This document shows, piece by piece, positions 1-8,676 of a stretch of 64,000 bases of DNA (position 1 is its first letter; the number at the start of each line of letters is the position of its first letter). Source of the stretch: Sphingomonas bacterium. GTDB taxonomy: Bacteria > Pseudomonadota > Alphaproteobacteria > Sphingomonadales > Sphingomonadaceae. Below the pieces are notes generated by a model, which saw only the letters and a program-made list of their open reading frames with translations, was not told where the DNA came from and did not search any database. The stretch covers positions 1-64,000 of the forward strand of contig NZ_JAQGLG010000077.1 in assembly GCF_028292965.1 (NCBI RefSeq), in the 5' to 3' direction. Made by a program: the position numbers and the translations under genes.

Positions 1-256
1 CGACGACCCGCGCCAGGCGCACGGTATAATAGCCCTCGCCCGCCCCGACGTCGGCGACCGACATTCCGGGCTTGACGCCGGCCAGCACCATTACCTGCTC
101 GGCCTCGCCCACCCGGTCGCGCGCATCCTCGGTCGAGAAGGTGTCGCTGACGGTCGGGGCAACGTCGCGATGGGCGGCGGGAAATTGCGGTTCGCTGGGC
201 TGCGCTCGGCAGGCAGCGAGGATCAGGCAGGCGCCTGCGGCCGCCCTATTCCACAT
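1..256 (-). CDS. Class I SAM-dependent methyltransferase, exported (partial)
   Basis: Only the first 85 codons are in the window; the rest lies beyond base 1. This reading frame is not in the ORF track and was translated by hand. It begins [16 protein letters not shown], a short lipoprotein-like signal ending in a Cys, followed later by VADVGAGEGYYTVRLA, which matches motif I of class I methyltransferases that binds S-adenosylmethionine. The start ATG overlaps the last 11 bases of prfB, so the two are probably translationally coupled. Substrate unknown. A periplasmic or membrane-anchored location is inferred only from the signal-like N-terminus. Confidence 0.75.
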   Translation of the reverse strand, partial: MWNRAAAGACLILAACRAQPSEPQFPAAHRDVAPTVSDTFSTEDARDRVGEAEQVMVLAGVKPGMSVADVGAGEGYYTVRLARVV

Positions 257-1373
257 CCTCGACCTCGACTTTTTCGCCGGTCACTCGCTGCGACAAGGCC
301 GCTGCCATGAAACGGTCGAGGTCGCCGTCCAGCACATCGCCCGGGGACGTGGACGTGACGCCGGTCCGCAAGTCTTTGACGAGCTGGTACGGCTGGAGGA
401 CGTAGGATCGGATCTGGTGACCCCAGCCGATGTCGGTCTTGGCGGCATTGGCGGCATCGCTTTCGGCCTCGCGCCTTTGCAGCTCGGCCTCGTAAAGCCG
501 CGCCTTCAACTGCTTCATGGCCGAGGCGCGGTTCTTGTGCTGCGAGCGCTCGTTCTGACAAGCGACCACGATCCCGGTCGGGACGTGGGTGATGCGCACC
601 GCGCTGTCGGTGGTGTTGACGTGCTGCCCGCCCGCTCCTGAAGCGCGGTAGGTGTCGATGCGCAGTTCCGCGTCGTTGATCTGGATGTCGATGTCGTCGT
701 CGACTTCGGGATAGACCCATACGCTCGAGAAGCTGGTGTGGCGGCGCGCGTTCGCGTCATAGGGGCTGATCCGCACCAGGCGGTGCACGCCGCTCTCGGT
801 CTTGGCATAGCCATAGGCGTTCTCGCCCTTCACCAGCAGCGTCGCCGACTTGATCCCCGCCTGCTCGCCGGCATGATAGTCGACCATCTCGACCTTGTAG
901 CCGTGGCGCTCGGCCCAGCGCGTGTACATGCGCTGGAGCATCTCGGCCCAGTCCTGGCTCTCGGTGCCGCCGGCGCCGGCGTTGATCTCGATATAGCTGT
1001 CATTGGCATCGGCCTCGCCAGCGAGCAGCGCCTTGATCTTGTCGGCCTCGGCACGCTCGGCGAGCTCGCCCAGGCTGGCGACCGCCTCGACCTCCATCTC
1101 GCTGTCGCCCTCGGCCTCGGCCATCTCGATCAGTTCGACCGTGTCCGACAGCTCGCTCTCGATCGCGCGCGTCGCGGTGATCGCCTCGTCGAGGCGGTGA
1201 CGCTCGCGCATCACCTCCTGTGCGGCCTTGGGGTCGTTCCACAGGGCCTGATCCTCGACGCGCGCGTTGAGCTCGTCGAGCCGACGCAGCGCGCGGTCCC
1301 AATCGAGGAAGCGGCGCAGCAGCGCGAGCGCGGCGTTGATCGTGTCGACATGGGCTTGCGCTTCGGCGCGCAT
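246..1373 (-). CDS. prfB: Peptide chain release factor 2
   Basis: RF2 recognises UGA and UAA stop codons and triggers peptide release on the ribosome. The protein is 375 residues from the ATG of MRAEAQ, the usual family start; the ORF track extends 18 codons further upstream without support. The catalytic GGQ loop is clear (SGAGGQHVN). The tripeptide that reads the stop codon is SPY ([12 protein letters not shown]) rather than the E. coli SPF, a form I recall from other Alphaproteobacteria. The region matching the E. coli UGA frameshift site ([12 protein letters not shown]) is read straight through, so the programmed +1 frameshift is absent. It lies 86 bp downstream of mrcA on the same strand. 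Confidence 0.96.
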   Translation of the reverse strand: MRAEAQAHVDTINAALALLRRFLDWDRALRRLDELNARVEDQALWNDPKAAQEVMRERHRLDEAITATRAIESELSDTVELIEMAEAEGDSEMEVEAVASLGELAERAEADKIKALLAGEADANDSYIEINAGAGGTESQDWAEMLQRMYTRWAERHGYKVEMVDYHAGEQAGIKSATLLVKGENAYGYAKTESGVHRLVRISPYDANARRHTSFSSVWVYPEVDDDIDIQINDAELRIDTYRASGAGGQHVNTTDSAVRITHVPTGIVVACQNERSQHKNRASAMKQLKARLYEAELQRREAESDAANAAKTDIGWGHQIRSYVLQPYQLVKDLRTGVTSTSPGDVLDGDLDRFMAAALSQRVTGEKVEVEDVE

Positions 1374-1459
1374 TACGGAAACTCCAACTCTCAAGTCACT
1401 TCTAGGCAAGGGCCGTGAAGGCCGCAACGCCGCTCGGCTGCGTTATATGGGGTGGGCGG

Positions 1460-3979
1460 TCAGTAAATGCCGCCCTGCCGTTGCAGGAAGTCGCTGTCCT
1501 TCGCGCCGTCCTTCTTCGCGGTGGGCGCGACGGCCTTGGGTGCCGCGGTCGCCGGAAGGTCTGTGCGCTGGGCGGCGCGGCGTGGCTCGCTCTCCGGCTT
1601 GAACGCTTCCCAGATCACCGAGGCGAGCGGGTCGTCGGACGGCCAGGCGCCGAACACCGGCTTGCCCGAGGCGCGGTCGATGCGCACCATGCGGATGCCC
1701 TCCGGCGCGCGGAACGGGATCTTCTCCATCCCCTCATAGGCCTTGAGCGCGAACTCCTTGAAGATCGGCGCGGCGAGCGTGCCGCCCTGCGCGTAACCGC
1801 CGAGCGGCGAGGGCGTGTCGTAACCCATATAGATGCCGCCGATCAGCTGCGGCGTGCCGCCGATGAACCACACATCGGTCGGGCCGCTATTGGTGCCGGT
1901 CTTGCCGAACATCGGGCGGTTGAGATCACGCAGCACGGTCGCGGTACCGCGCTGGATCACGCCTTCGGCGATGTGCACCATCTGATAGGCACTCATCGCA
2001 TCGACCACCTGCTTGCCGCGCGTTACCGGGCGGGGCATCGGCTTGCCGTCATATTGCGCCATGTTGCAGCGCTCGCACGGGCGCCAGTTCTCGGGCCAGA
2101 TGATCTTGCCGCGGCGGTTCTGGACGAAATCGATCAAGCTTGGCGCATGCGCGCGGCCCTGATTGGCGAGGATGGTATAGGCGTTGACCATGCGTGACAC
2201 GGTGGTCTCGCCGGCACCCAGCGCGAAGGCCGGGTAGGGGGGGTATTTGCCGACGCCGATACGGTCCATCAGGCTGACGACATGGTCCATGCCGACGGTG
2301 GTCGCGGCGCGTACCGTCATCAGGTTGCGCGACTGCTCGACACCCCAGCGCATGGTGTGGGGGCCCGAGCCCTGCCCGCCGCCGAAGTTACGGAAGCATT
2401 TCTGGCCGAGCTTGGCGCCCTGATAGAAGCAGAACGGCGCGTCCATGATGATCGTCGCGGGGGTCAGCCCCTGCGAGAGCGCGGCAGCATAGACGATCGG
2501 CTTGATCGTCGAGCCCGGTTGGCGCAGCGCCTGGGTCGCGCGGTTGAACGACTGGGCGGTCGAATCAAACCCGCCCTGCATCGCGAGCACGCGTCCGGTC
2601 TGCGGCTCCTCGACGACGAACGCGCCGGAGATTTTGGGGATGGCGCGCAAGGTGAAGTTGGGCCCTTCGGGCGCGACGGCGATGACATCGCCGACCTTGA
2701 ACGCGTCGAACGCGTTGCCGCCTTGTCCACGGACCGGCATCGTCGCGCCCCATCGCGGCAGGAGCCCGGTCTGGCCGTTGGCGAAGCCCAATGTCGCGGT
2801 CTCGCCGTTCAGCGCGACGATCAGCGCGGCACGCCAGTCCTGATAGTCGAGCGAGATATTGGTGTTGAGCAGCGGCGGCAGCCAGTTGGCGCCGCTGATC
2901 TCGACATGGCGGATCGGCCCGTTCCAGCCGCGCCCCTTGTCGAAGCGGACCAGCCCGTCGCGCAGTGCGGTCTGGGCATATTCCTGCATCTTCGGGTCGA
3001 GCGAGGTGCGTACCCAGAGGCCGCCCGAATAGACGCTGTACGGCCCCGCGCGATCGTCTTCGCCGAACTTGTCGATCAGCTGGCGGCGCACCTCTTCGAC
3101 GAAATAACCACCGCCGGCGATCTCGCTGTGCGGCGTCTGGCGCGGCACGGTGCCGAGCCCTTCCGACACGGCCTGGTCATGCTGCGCCTGATCGATGAAG
3201 CCGTTGGCGAGCATCTCGTCGAGCACATATTTGCGGCGCCCGAGCGCGCGATCCGGATGACGCACCGGATCATAGTTGGACGGGCCCTTGGGCAGGATGG
3301 CGAGATAGGCCAGCTGCGCCAGGTCGAGCTGTTTCAAGTCCTTGCCGAAATAGGCATAGCTCGCCGCCTCGACGCCGAACGCGTTGCGGCCGAGCGCGAT
3401 CTGGTTGAGGTATAGCTCGAGGATCTGCTGCTTGGTCAGCGCATCCTCGATGCGATAGGCGAGCAGCGCCTCACGGATCTTGCGCGTCGGCGAATAGACG
3501 TTGCCGATCAGCAGGTTCTTGGCGACCTGCTGGGTGATGGTCGATCCGCCCTTGGCGCGGCGGCCGGAACCCATCTTGGTGAAATAGTCGATCACCGCGC
3601 CCGCCATGCCGGGGTAATCGACGCCGTGATGCTCGAAGAAGGTCTTGTCTTCAGCCGCCAGGAAGGCGCGCACCAATAGCGGCGGATATTCCTCGTAGGA
3701 CAGTTCGACGCGCCGCTCGCGGGCATAGCTGTGGATCGGCAGGCCATCGACGCCGCGGACGTTGGTCGGCAGCGGCGGCTCATAGCTGCGCAGCTTGTCG
3801 ACGGAAGGGAGATCGCTGGCGAAGATGTACCAGAACACCGCCCAGGCAATGGCGAGCAGCACGCCCAGCACGGCCAGCGCCTTGACCCACCAGCGGCTCC
3901 AGGCCTGCTGGACGAAGCCGGCAAAACCACCGACCTCGCGGCGGATGCGAAAGTTCACGGAGGATGCGGTGTCGTTCAT
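1460..3979 (-). CDS. mrcA: Penicillin-binding protein 1A, bifunctional
   Basis: Class A PBP of 839 residues that polymerises and cross-links peptidoglycan in the periplasm. An N-terminal membrane anchor (about residues 32-54, WVKALAVLGVLLAIAWAVFW) is followed by a GT51 transglycosylase domain with the catalytic Glu in AAEDKTFFEHHG (about 110) and GGSTITQQVAKN. The transpeptidase domain carries all three penicillin-binding motifs: STIK in RQPGSTIKPI, SRN in EQSRNLM and KTG in FGKTGTNSGP. An OB-like insert between the two domains is typical of PBP1A. It precedes prfB. The C-terminus is charged and Ala-rich. Upstream lies the AACAGRG repeat cluster. Confidence 0.96.
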   Translation of the reverse strand: MNDTASSVNFRIRREVGGFAGFVQQAWSRWWVKALAVLGVLLAIAWAVFWYIFASDLPSVDKLRSYEPPLPTNVRGVDGLPIHSYARERRVELSYEEYPPLLVRAFLAAEDKTFFEHHGVDYPGMAGAVIDYFTKMGSGRRAKGGSTITQQVAKNLLIGNVYSPTRKIREALLAYRIEDALTKQQILELYLNQIALGRNAFGVEAASYAYFGKDLKQLDLAQLAYLAILPKGPSNYDPVRHPDRALGRRKYVLDEMLANGFIDQAQHDQAVSEGLGTVPRQTPHSEIAGGGYFVEEVRRQLIDKFGEDDRAGPYSVYSGGLWVRTSLDPKMQEYAQTALRDGLVRFDKGRGWNGPIRHVEISGANWLPPLLNTNISLDYQDWRAALIVALNGETATLGFANGQTGLLPRWGATMPVRGQGGNAFDAFKVGDVIAVAPEGPNFTLRAIPKISGAFVVEEPQTGRVLAMQGGFDSTAQSFNRATQALRQPGSTIKPIVYAAALSQGLTPATIIMDAPFCFYQGAKLGQKCFRNFGGGQGSGPHTMRWGVEQSRNLMTVRAATTVGMDHVVSLMDRIGVGKYPPYPAFALGAGETTVSRMVNAYTILANQGRAHAPSLIDFVQNRRGKIIWPENWRPCERCNMAQYDGKPMPRPVTRGKQVVDAMSAYQMVHIAEGVIQRGTATVLRDLNRPMFGKTGTNSGPTDVWFIGGTPQLIGGIYMGYDTPSPLGGYAQGGTLAAPIFKEFALKAYEGMEKIPFRAPEGIRMVRIDRASGKPVFGAWPSDDPLASVIWEAFKPESEPRRAAQRTDLPATAAPKAVAPTAKKDGAKDSDFLQRQGGIY

Positions 3980-4093
3980 CGGGGCTGCCGCTCTAGCAAG
4001 ATTCGCGGGCGTTGCCAGCGGGGGATGCGGTGAATCCGCGACAGATATGCTTGTTCTGACAGACGCCGTGGGTGCCGCCGCGCGCTGAGCATT

Positions 4094-4282
4094 CTCTGTT
4101 CCGGAGGCGATAACAGGGAAAATAACAGAGAGAGAAAATTTTTTCCGTTATATCCGTGCACAGCCGCGCGAGCATTTCCGTTGTTAATCAGTAACGTATT
4201 CGAAATGCCGGGTTGGAGATAACAGAGCAATCGCCCGTGCATAACAAAGGGCGGAACAGGGAAAACAGAGGAATTAACAGAG
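4094..4282. repeat. Cluster of AACAGRG short repeats upstream of mrcA
   Basis: The 431-bp gap between mrcA and the JmjC-like gene holds no convincing gene. It has six exact AACAG(A/G)G copies (4112, 4124, 4221, 4255, 4264, 4276), one AACAAAG (4243) and one inverted CTCTGTT (4094). Most copies are preceded by T, A or G plus A. The stretch around 4125-4210 is AT-rich compared with its surroundings and may contain the mrcA promoter, but no clear -35/-10 pair was chosen. Confidence 0.7.
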
Positions 4283-4410
4283 CGCGCGGGCGTTGCCGCC
4301 GACGGCGCGGGAACGCGCGCGTCGTTCGGGAAGGGGAGGGCGGCAGGCAAGGGCATCGGCAACGGTTTCTCACAACCGGCCGGAGCGTTGAAGCGAGCTC
4401 TGCCGGAGCG

Positions 4411-5271
4411 TCAGGTCGTCGGCTTGGTCGCGCGGTGGCGCGCGCGCAGGTCGGTGAGTGACAGCGCGCGGATCTGCGCGATCAGCGCGTCCTTCAACAC
4501 TGCTTCCTCATCCGCCGCTTCGTCGGCACCGGCGCGGAGCGGGCGACGCTGGGCAGGGTCGGCGATCGCGGCGCCGCGCAACAGGGTGAAGGCGCGCGCC
4601 ATGGTCAGCGGCCAGAAGAAGATGCCGGCATGGAGCGAGCGTTCGCCCTGGTTCTCGCAGCGATGGCGATAGCCGGCGGGGACGAACAGGAAGTCGCCGG
4701 GTTCGAGAATGATGTCGAGCTCGGGCGGGGTCTCGCTGTTGCTGTCGCCGGGCGGGGTTTTCATGCCCGGCACGGGATCCAGCGCCGGATCGCCATGGAT
4801 GATCCAGCGCTTGCGTCCCTCGATCTGCAGGATGGCGAGATCGGCATCGTCATAATGCAGGTCGAGCGCGCCGCCGGGCCCGATCGTCGCGATGACGCCG
4901 GCGCTGACATGTTCGCCGAGTTGTTCGCCCAAATTGGCGCAAAGTGTCGTGAAGGTGGCGAGATAGGACTCGACGCCATTGGCCATGATGCTGCCGGCAT
5001 TGGCCATGACCTGCTCGACGACCTGTGGCTTCACCGCGTCGCCATGGCGGTAGAGTGCGTTGGGCAGGAACTTGCCCCCCTGGGTGAGGCGCAGCCGGTC
5101 GGCGGGGATGGTGCCGTCGATGACGGCGCGGAGCAGGCTGTTCCAGTCGATCAGCGTGGCGTAGCGGCCGATGCCGGCGGCGCGCTGCACGAGGGGCGTG
5201 CGGGCGCGGAGCTGGGCGACGAAAGCGCTTTCGGTGAGGGGGGAGACGAGATCGGCGAGCGTGGAGACCAT
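4411..5271 (-). CDS. JmjC/cupin-like Fe(II)/2-oxoglutarate oxygenase
   Basis: A 286-residue protein resembling bacterial JmjC-fold hydroxylases of the RoxA/YcfD type. The iron site is visible: H139-x-D141 (DLHYDDAD) and a distal H203 in FVPAGYRHRC, preceded by the EPGDFLFVP turn seen in cupins. No signal peptide, so probably cytoplasmic. The family hydroxylates ribosomal proteins or other polypeptides, but nothing here identifies the target. It sits alone between the repeat-rich region and a decayed REP transposase, inside a stretch that separates mrcA from amiC. It could also be a cupin-like enzyme with another substrate. Confidence 0.75.
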   Translation of the reverse strand: MVSTLADLVSPLTESAFVAQLRARTPLVQRAAGIGRYATLIDWNSLLRAVIDGTIPADRLRLTQGGKFLPNALYRHGDAVKPQVVEQVMANAGSIMANGVESYLATFTTLCANLGEQLGEHVSAGVIATIGPGGALDLHYDDADLAILQIEGRKRWIIHGDPALDPVPGMKTPPGDSNSETPPELDIILEPGDFLFVPAGYRHRCENQGERSLHAGIFFWPLTMARAFTLLRGAAIADPAQRRPLRAGADEAADEEAVLKDALIAQIRALSLTDLRARHRATKPTT

Positions 5272-5354
5272 GAAGGCTTATGGACCGGAAAAACGACTGG
5301 CGCCAAGCCGCGCAATGGACCTGCCGCGTCGCTCCCCGCGCGCCGCGCTCTCGC

Positions 5355-5428
5355 CTAATTAGTATTATGTCCCCGAATTAGGGTGCCGTGGGCCAGGCGC
5401 TATAATTCGGGGACATAATACTAATTAG
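5355..5428. repeat. REP-like inverted pair, 26-bp arms
   Basis: CTAATTAGTATTATGTCCCC followed by GAATTA (5355-5380) is repeated as its exact reverse complement at 5403-5428, with a 22-nt GC-rich loop. The right arm contains the TAG that ends the unshifted reading frame of the adjacent REP-associated transposase. Such paired palindromes flanking a Y1 transposase are the usual arrangement for RAYT/REP units. Confidence 0.9.
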
Positions 5429-6103
5429 AGGGTGGCGTTTTGAACTTCGGGCCGCGTTTGGACGGTCCGAGGGGACGTGCGAGCGAGGCTTCGGCGCGAC
5501 CGATCCATGCCGCGTCGCCGAGGGGGCGGCCGGTACGCAGCCGCGCCTCGAACGTCTCGTCGAGATCGCTCGCCTCTGCCCATGCCGCAGCATCGCGCGC
5601 CAGTTGGCGACGTGTTCGCCCAGCGCCGCGACGTCGGTCAGCGCATCGCCCGCCGCTCGTTTGCCCGCGATATGGCTGCGCGCGCTCGACCAGGGCCAGT
5701 CCTCGGCGTGCGGCACAAGGCCGGCCACCACCGGGTTCAGTTCGACATAGCGTACCGCCGTCATCAGATGTGCATCGTCCATCGGATAGCTGGCGAAGCG
5801 ACCCTGGAAGAGGTAGCCGCTCCACCCTTGGCGGGCATTGACATGGCTGGTGTAGCGCCGGTGCGCCTCGCCGAGCGCCGCGCGCAAACCGTCGGCATGT
5901 TCGGGCACGAGGATGAGGTGGACATGGTTGTCCATCAGGCACCAGGCGAGGCAGCGCACTCCCGCCTTCTCGCAGCCCTGGTGCAGCAGGGCGAGATAGG
6001 TGCGCCGGTCATCATCCGAAAAGAAGATCGGCTGGCGGCGATTGCCGCGTTGCGTGACGTGATGAGCGACGCCGGGAATGACGACGCGAGCGAGACGGGC
6101 CAT
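5421..6103 (-). pseudogene. REP-associated tyrosine transposase, frameshifted
   Basis: The N-terminal part is a Y1 (HUH) transposase: RVVIPGVAHHVTQRGNRRQ, the HVHLILVP metal-binding HUH motif, and the catalytic-Tyr segment AVRYVELNPVVAG. The frame is intact through codon 174 (His, at 5582-5584). After two further G bases the family-like sequence continues in another frame (AEASDLDETFEARLRTGRPLGD...), ending at the TAG at 5421. One base is missing from a Gly codon near 5580, so the ORF track shows two overlapping ORFs (5378-6103 and 5421-5942). RAYT proteins mobilise REP hairpins; matching repeats lie on both sides. Either a real decay event or a sequencing error in the short G run. Confidence 0.88.
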
Positions 6104-6142
6104 GCCGGATATCTACCGTGTCACGCAGGGCGCGGCAATGCG

Positions 6143-6168
6143 CTAATTAGTATTATGTCCCCGAAATA
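6143..6168. repeat. REP-like half-site upstream of the RAYT gene
   Basis: CTAATTAGTATTATGTCCCC then GAAATA matches the 5355-5380 arm in 24 of 26 positions (end GAAATA instead of GAATTA). It lies about 40 bp upstream of the transposase start, so the transposase is bracketed by the same repeat. Confidence 0.88.
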
Positions 6169-6240
6169 GGATCGGGTTTTGCGGGGGTCGCGGCAAATCG
6201 TTATGATGTTTTCGTGATCCCAGGAGTGACGTGACGCGCT

Positions 6241-6924
6241 ATGGCGAATTTGTCTTCCAGGCTGCGCAAGCTCGACGAGGCGTTGCTCGACCTGCCATCC
6301 GACCATGCGATGGGGCTCAGTGAATTCGACGGGTTTTGCGCCGGTCTGCTGGTCTGCCCCGATCTCATCACGCCGGCAGAGTGGCTGGAGCGTGTATGGG
6401 GTGAGGAGGAGGACAGCGAGCCTCCGTTCGACGATCTCGCCGATGCCCGCAAGCTGATCGCGATGCTGACCGATCACTATAACGACGTGGCGATGACGTT
6501 GCACCGGCGCCAGGGCGACTATGCGGCGATCTACGACGTGGACGTGCGGCATGACGAGACGCTGTGGGAAATATGGGTCGGAGGTTTCACTGCGGCGATC
6601 GAACTGCGCCCTGAGAGCTGGACCGTGATGGCCCGAGACTTCGACGAGGACACGGCCGCGGCATTTTCATGCATGGTCGCGCTGATCGAGATCGCTCGGG
6701 GCGAAAGCGACTTTCCGGCGAAAACGATCGAGGAAATGACGCAAAGCGCGCCCGGCTTGATTCCCGGGCTGGTCGAGACGCTGTACGATGCGCGGCTCGC
6801 TCTGGATCAGGGGCCGCTCGCCACGCCGGTCGTCGGGCCGGTGTCGCGTGGCAAGACCGGGCGCAACGAGCCATGTCCGTGTGGCTCGGGCAAGAAATAC
6901 AAGAAGTGCTGCGGTTTGAACTAG
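6241..6924 (+). CDS. UPF0149 (YecA-like) protein with C-terminal SEC-C zinc motif
   Basis: A 227-residue protein. The N-terminal two-thirds resemble the YecA/UPF0149 helical fold ([24 protein letters not shown]). The C-terminus is a textbook SEC-C metal-binding motif, [15 protein letters not shown], as found at the end of SecA and several stress-related proteins, here likely binding zinc. There is no signal peptide. It ends 8 bp before the convergent amiC stop. The function of this family is not settled; a link to protein quality control or the Sec pathway is only suggested by the motif. Confidence 0.85.
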   Translation: MANLSSRLRKLDEALLDLPSDHAMGLSEFDGFCAGLLVCPDLITPAEWLERVWGEEEDSEPPFDDLADARKLIAMLTDHYNDVAMTLHRRQGDYAAIYDVDVRHDETLWEIWVGGFTAAIELRPESWTVMARDFDEDTAAAFSCMVALIEIARGESDFPAKTIEEMTQSAPGLIPGLVETLYDARLALDQGPLATPVVGPVSRGKTGRNEPCPCGSGKKYKKCCGLN

Positions 6925-6932
6925 GCGGGAGA

Positions 6933-8204
6933 TCAGCGCGCCGAGGTGCTCAGGTCGTTCGACGCCATCCTTCGCGCGAAATGCACCTCGACCGCGCGCA
7001 GGATGCTCTCGGCGATGCGCCGGCGGCCGTCGGGCGAATCGATGAACGCCGCGTCGGTCGGGTTGGAGATATAGCCGGTCTCGAACAGGATCGACGGCAT
7101 ATCGGGCGCCTTCAGCACCATCAGCGAGGCCATGCGGTGGAAATTGGGGCGGACCGGGATTAACGGCTGGGCCTCGCGGCCGAGCAGGCGGGCGAAGTTC
7201 GCCGAATTGTTCATCGTCTCGCGCTGCGTCAGCTCGATCAGGATCGACGAGATGTCGGCGGTGGTCGAGGCGAGGTTGACGCCCGAGATGATGTCGGCCT
7301 TGTTCTCGCGCGCCGCCAGCTTGGCGGCTTCCTTGTCAGATGCCACCTCGGACAGGGTGTAGACCGAGGCGCCCGAGGCGCTGCCCGCGCCGACGCTGTC
7401 GCAGTGGATCGAAATGAACAGATCGGCGTGGAGCCGACGCGCGATGCCATAGCGTTCCTGCAGAACGAGAAAGCGATCGTCATCACGGGTCAGCGCGACG
7501 CGCACGCGGCCCGAGGCGACCAGTTCGTCGCGGATCGCGCGGGCGATGCGCAGCGTGACGTCCTTTTCGCGGCGACCGTCGATCGGTGAGATCGCACCGG
7601 GATCGACCCCGCCATGGCCGGCATCGATCACCACCAGCGGGCGGCTGTCGTCGTCGCCATAGATGTGCGGCAGCGGCAGGCCGCGCGCCGGCGGGGGAAC
7701 GTTCTGGGCGACCTCGTAGCGGTGCGCGGGAGATTCGGCGCCGAGATTGAAGGGCGGCAGGAAGCGCAGCCGCCCCTCTGCGGCGGCGCGCGCGAACCCG
7801 GCGTCGTCGACAGTGCGCAGCTCGAGCGTCAGCTCGCGGCCGTCGCTGCCGAACGACCCTTCGGTAACCACGGCGGGGCGGGTGAGATCGAACACGATGC
7901 GCGTGCCGTCACCATGCCAGCCCTGGCGCACCGCTGAGACCATACCCTTGCCGCCACTGTTGGAGCCAGGTGTCGCGCCGCCGACATCGACCGCGATCCG
8001 TTCCGGGCCGGCAAGCATGAAGGCCGACGCATCGGCGACGCTCTGATCGAAGCGCACGACGATACGGTCGCTCTTGATGTCGACATGCTCGATCGTGGCG
8101 GCCCAACCGGGCGTGCCGGCAAACCAGCAGGCCAGCAGGGCGAGAAGGAATGACACGGGCTTGTAATGCCGTGCCGAGGGGGCACGGGTCCAGTGAAAAG
8201 GCAT
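6933..8204 (-). CDS. amiC: N-acetylmuramoyl-L-alanine amidase with AMIN domain
   Basis: A 423-residue secreted amidase that cleaves the amide bond between MurNAc and the peptide, splitting septal peptidoglycan. An N-terminal hydrophobic segment (FLLALLACWFAG) ends near GWAATI, followed by an AMIN domain (about 35-140) that targets the cell wall, then an Amidase_3 domain with zinc ligands in IDAGHGGVDPGA, GRREKDVTL and FISIHCDS. No clear ribosome-binding site precedes the annotated ATG, and a start at the GTG just before SFLLALL is also possible. It is divergent from rne; the rne-amiC-mrcA-prfB order is common in Alphaproteobacteria, though here mrcA is displaced by about 3 kb. Confidence 0.94.
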   Translation of the reverse strand: MPFHWTRAPSARHYKPVSFLLALLACWFAGTPGWAATIEHVDIKSDRIVVRFDQSVADASAFMLAGPERIAVDVGGATPGSNSGGKGMVSAVRQGWHGDGTRIVFDLTRPAVVTEGSFGSDGRELTLELRTVDDAGFARAAAEGRLRFLPPFNLGAESPAHRYEVAQNVPPPARGLPLPHIYGDDDSRPLVVIDAGHGGVDPGAISPIDGRREKDVTLRIARAIRDELVASGRVRVALTRDDDRFLVLQERYGIARRLHADLFISIHCDSVGAGSASGASVYTLSEVASDKEAAKLAARENKADIISGVNLASTTADISSILIELTQRETMNNSANFARLLGREAQPLIPVRPNFHRMASLMVLKAPDMPSILFETGYISNPTDAAFIDSPDGRRRIAESILRAVEVHFARRMASNDLSTSAR

Positions 8205-8676
8205 GGGTGGGGGATCCCATTGGGTTTCGTCGTGATGACAGCCCTAGGGGTTCGCCCGTGACTTCACGGTGAAGCGAAGCGGTTAACCGGCAGGTAGGCA
8301 TAATATTGCCGGCAAGGCGGCCAAAACGTGCCGGTTGCTGCGCCGATCATTGGGTGCTAATCATCAAAATGTTCGGGCAAGCGCTTAGTTTTTCGCGCTG
8401 TTCGACATAATTTTCCGCGCCGGCTTTCTCGGTCGCGGGCTATCCAGGTTGACGTTCGCATGCCGTATTTCCCCGCACCCGCAAACCGTTCGGCGCAAGC
8501 CGGCGGGTACGCGGGCGTGCGAGGTGTCCTGGGCCACCGGCCCGGACGTGCGGTGCGAGCAGAGGCATTCACCCACATCATCCCACCGGCCGGCGCGTTC
8601 GCCGACGGGGGGCTGCAATCACATCGCGCGCGGCTAGCGCTGCCAGCGTCCGGACCGCGCGCCCGGAGAATATTAC
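8205..8676. other. Divergent amiC / rne intergenic region and probable rne leader
   Basis: 472 bp without a gene. It must contain the promoters of both neighbours, but no clear -35/-10 pair was identified. A GGTTAACC palindrome lies near 8280. The half nearest rne is very GC-rich and can fold: the best stem is GTCCTGGGCC-ACC-GGCCCGGAC (8526-8547, one bulged T), with further candidates near 8590-8610 and 8630-8665. In E. coli the rne 5' leader mediates feedback control by RNase E; a similar role here is an inference from length and structure only. Confidence 0.5.

Noticed and set aside
2282-3415. 377-residue plus-strand ORF inside mrcA
   Set aside because: Antisense shadow in a GC-rich gene; no domain, low-complexity composition, and mrcA is unambiguous.
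5378-6103. Uninterrupted 241-residue reading of the RAYT gene as intact
   Set aside because: Beyond codon 174 the protein has no family-like sequence, and the proper continuation is in another frame; treated as a pseudogene.
5355-6168. CRISPR array
   Set aside because: Repeats are inverted, irregularly spaced and linked to a RAYT gene; no cas genes or direct-repeat array in the window.
8449-8676. Possible known structured RNA (6S, SRP or RNase P) upstream of rne
   Set aside because: The conserved cores of those RNAs were looked for and not found; only generic GC-rich stems remain.
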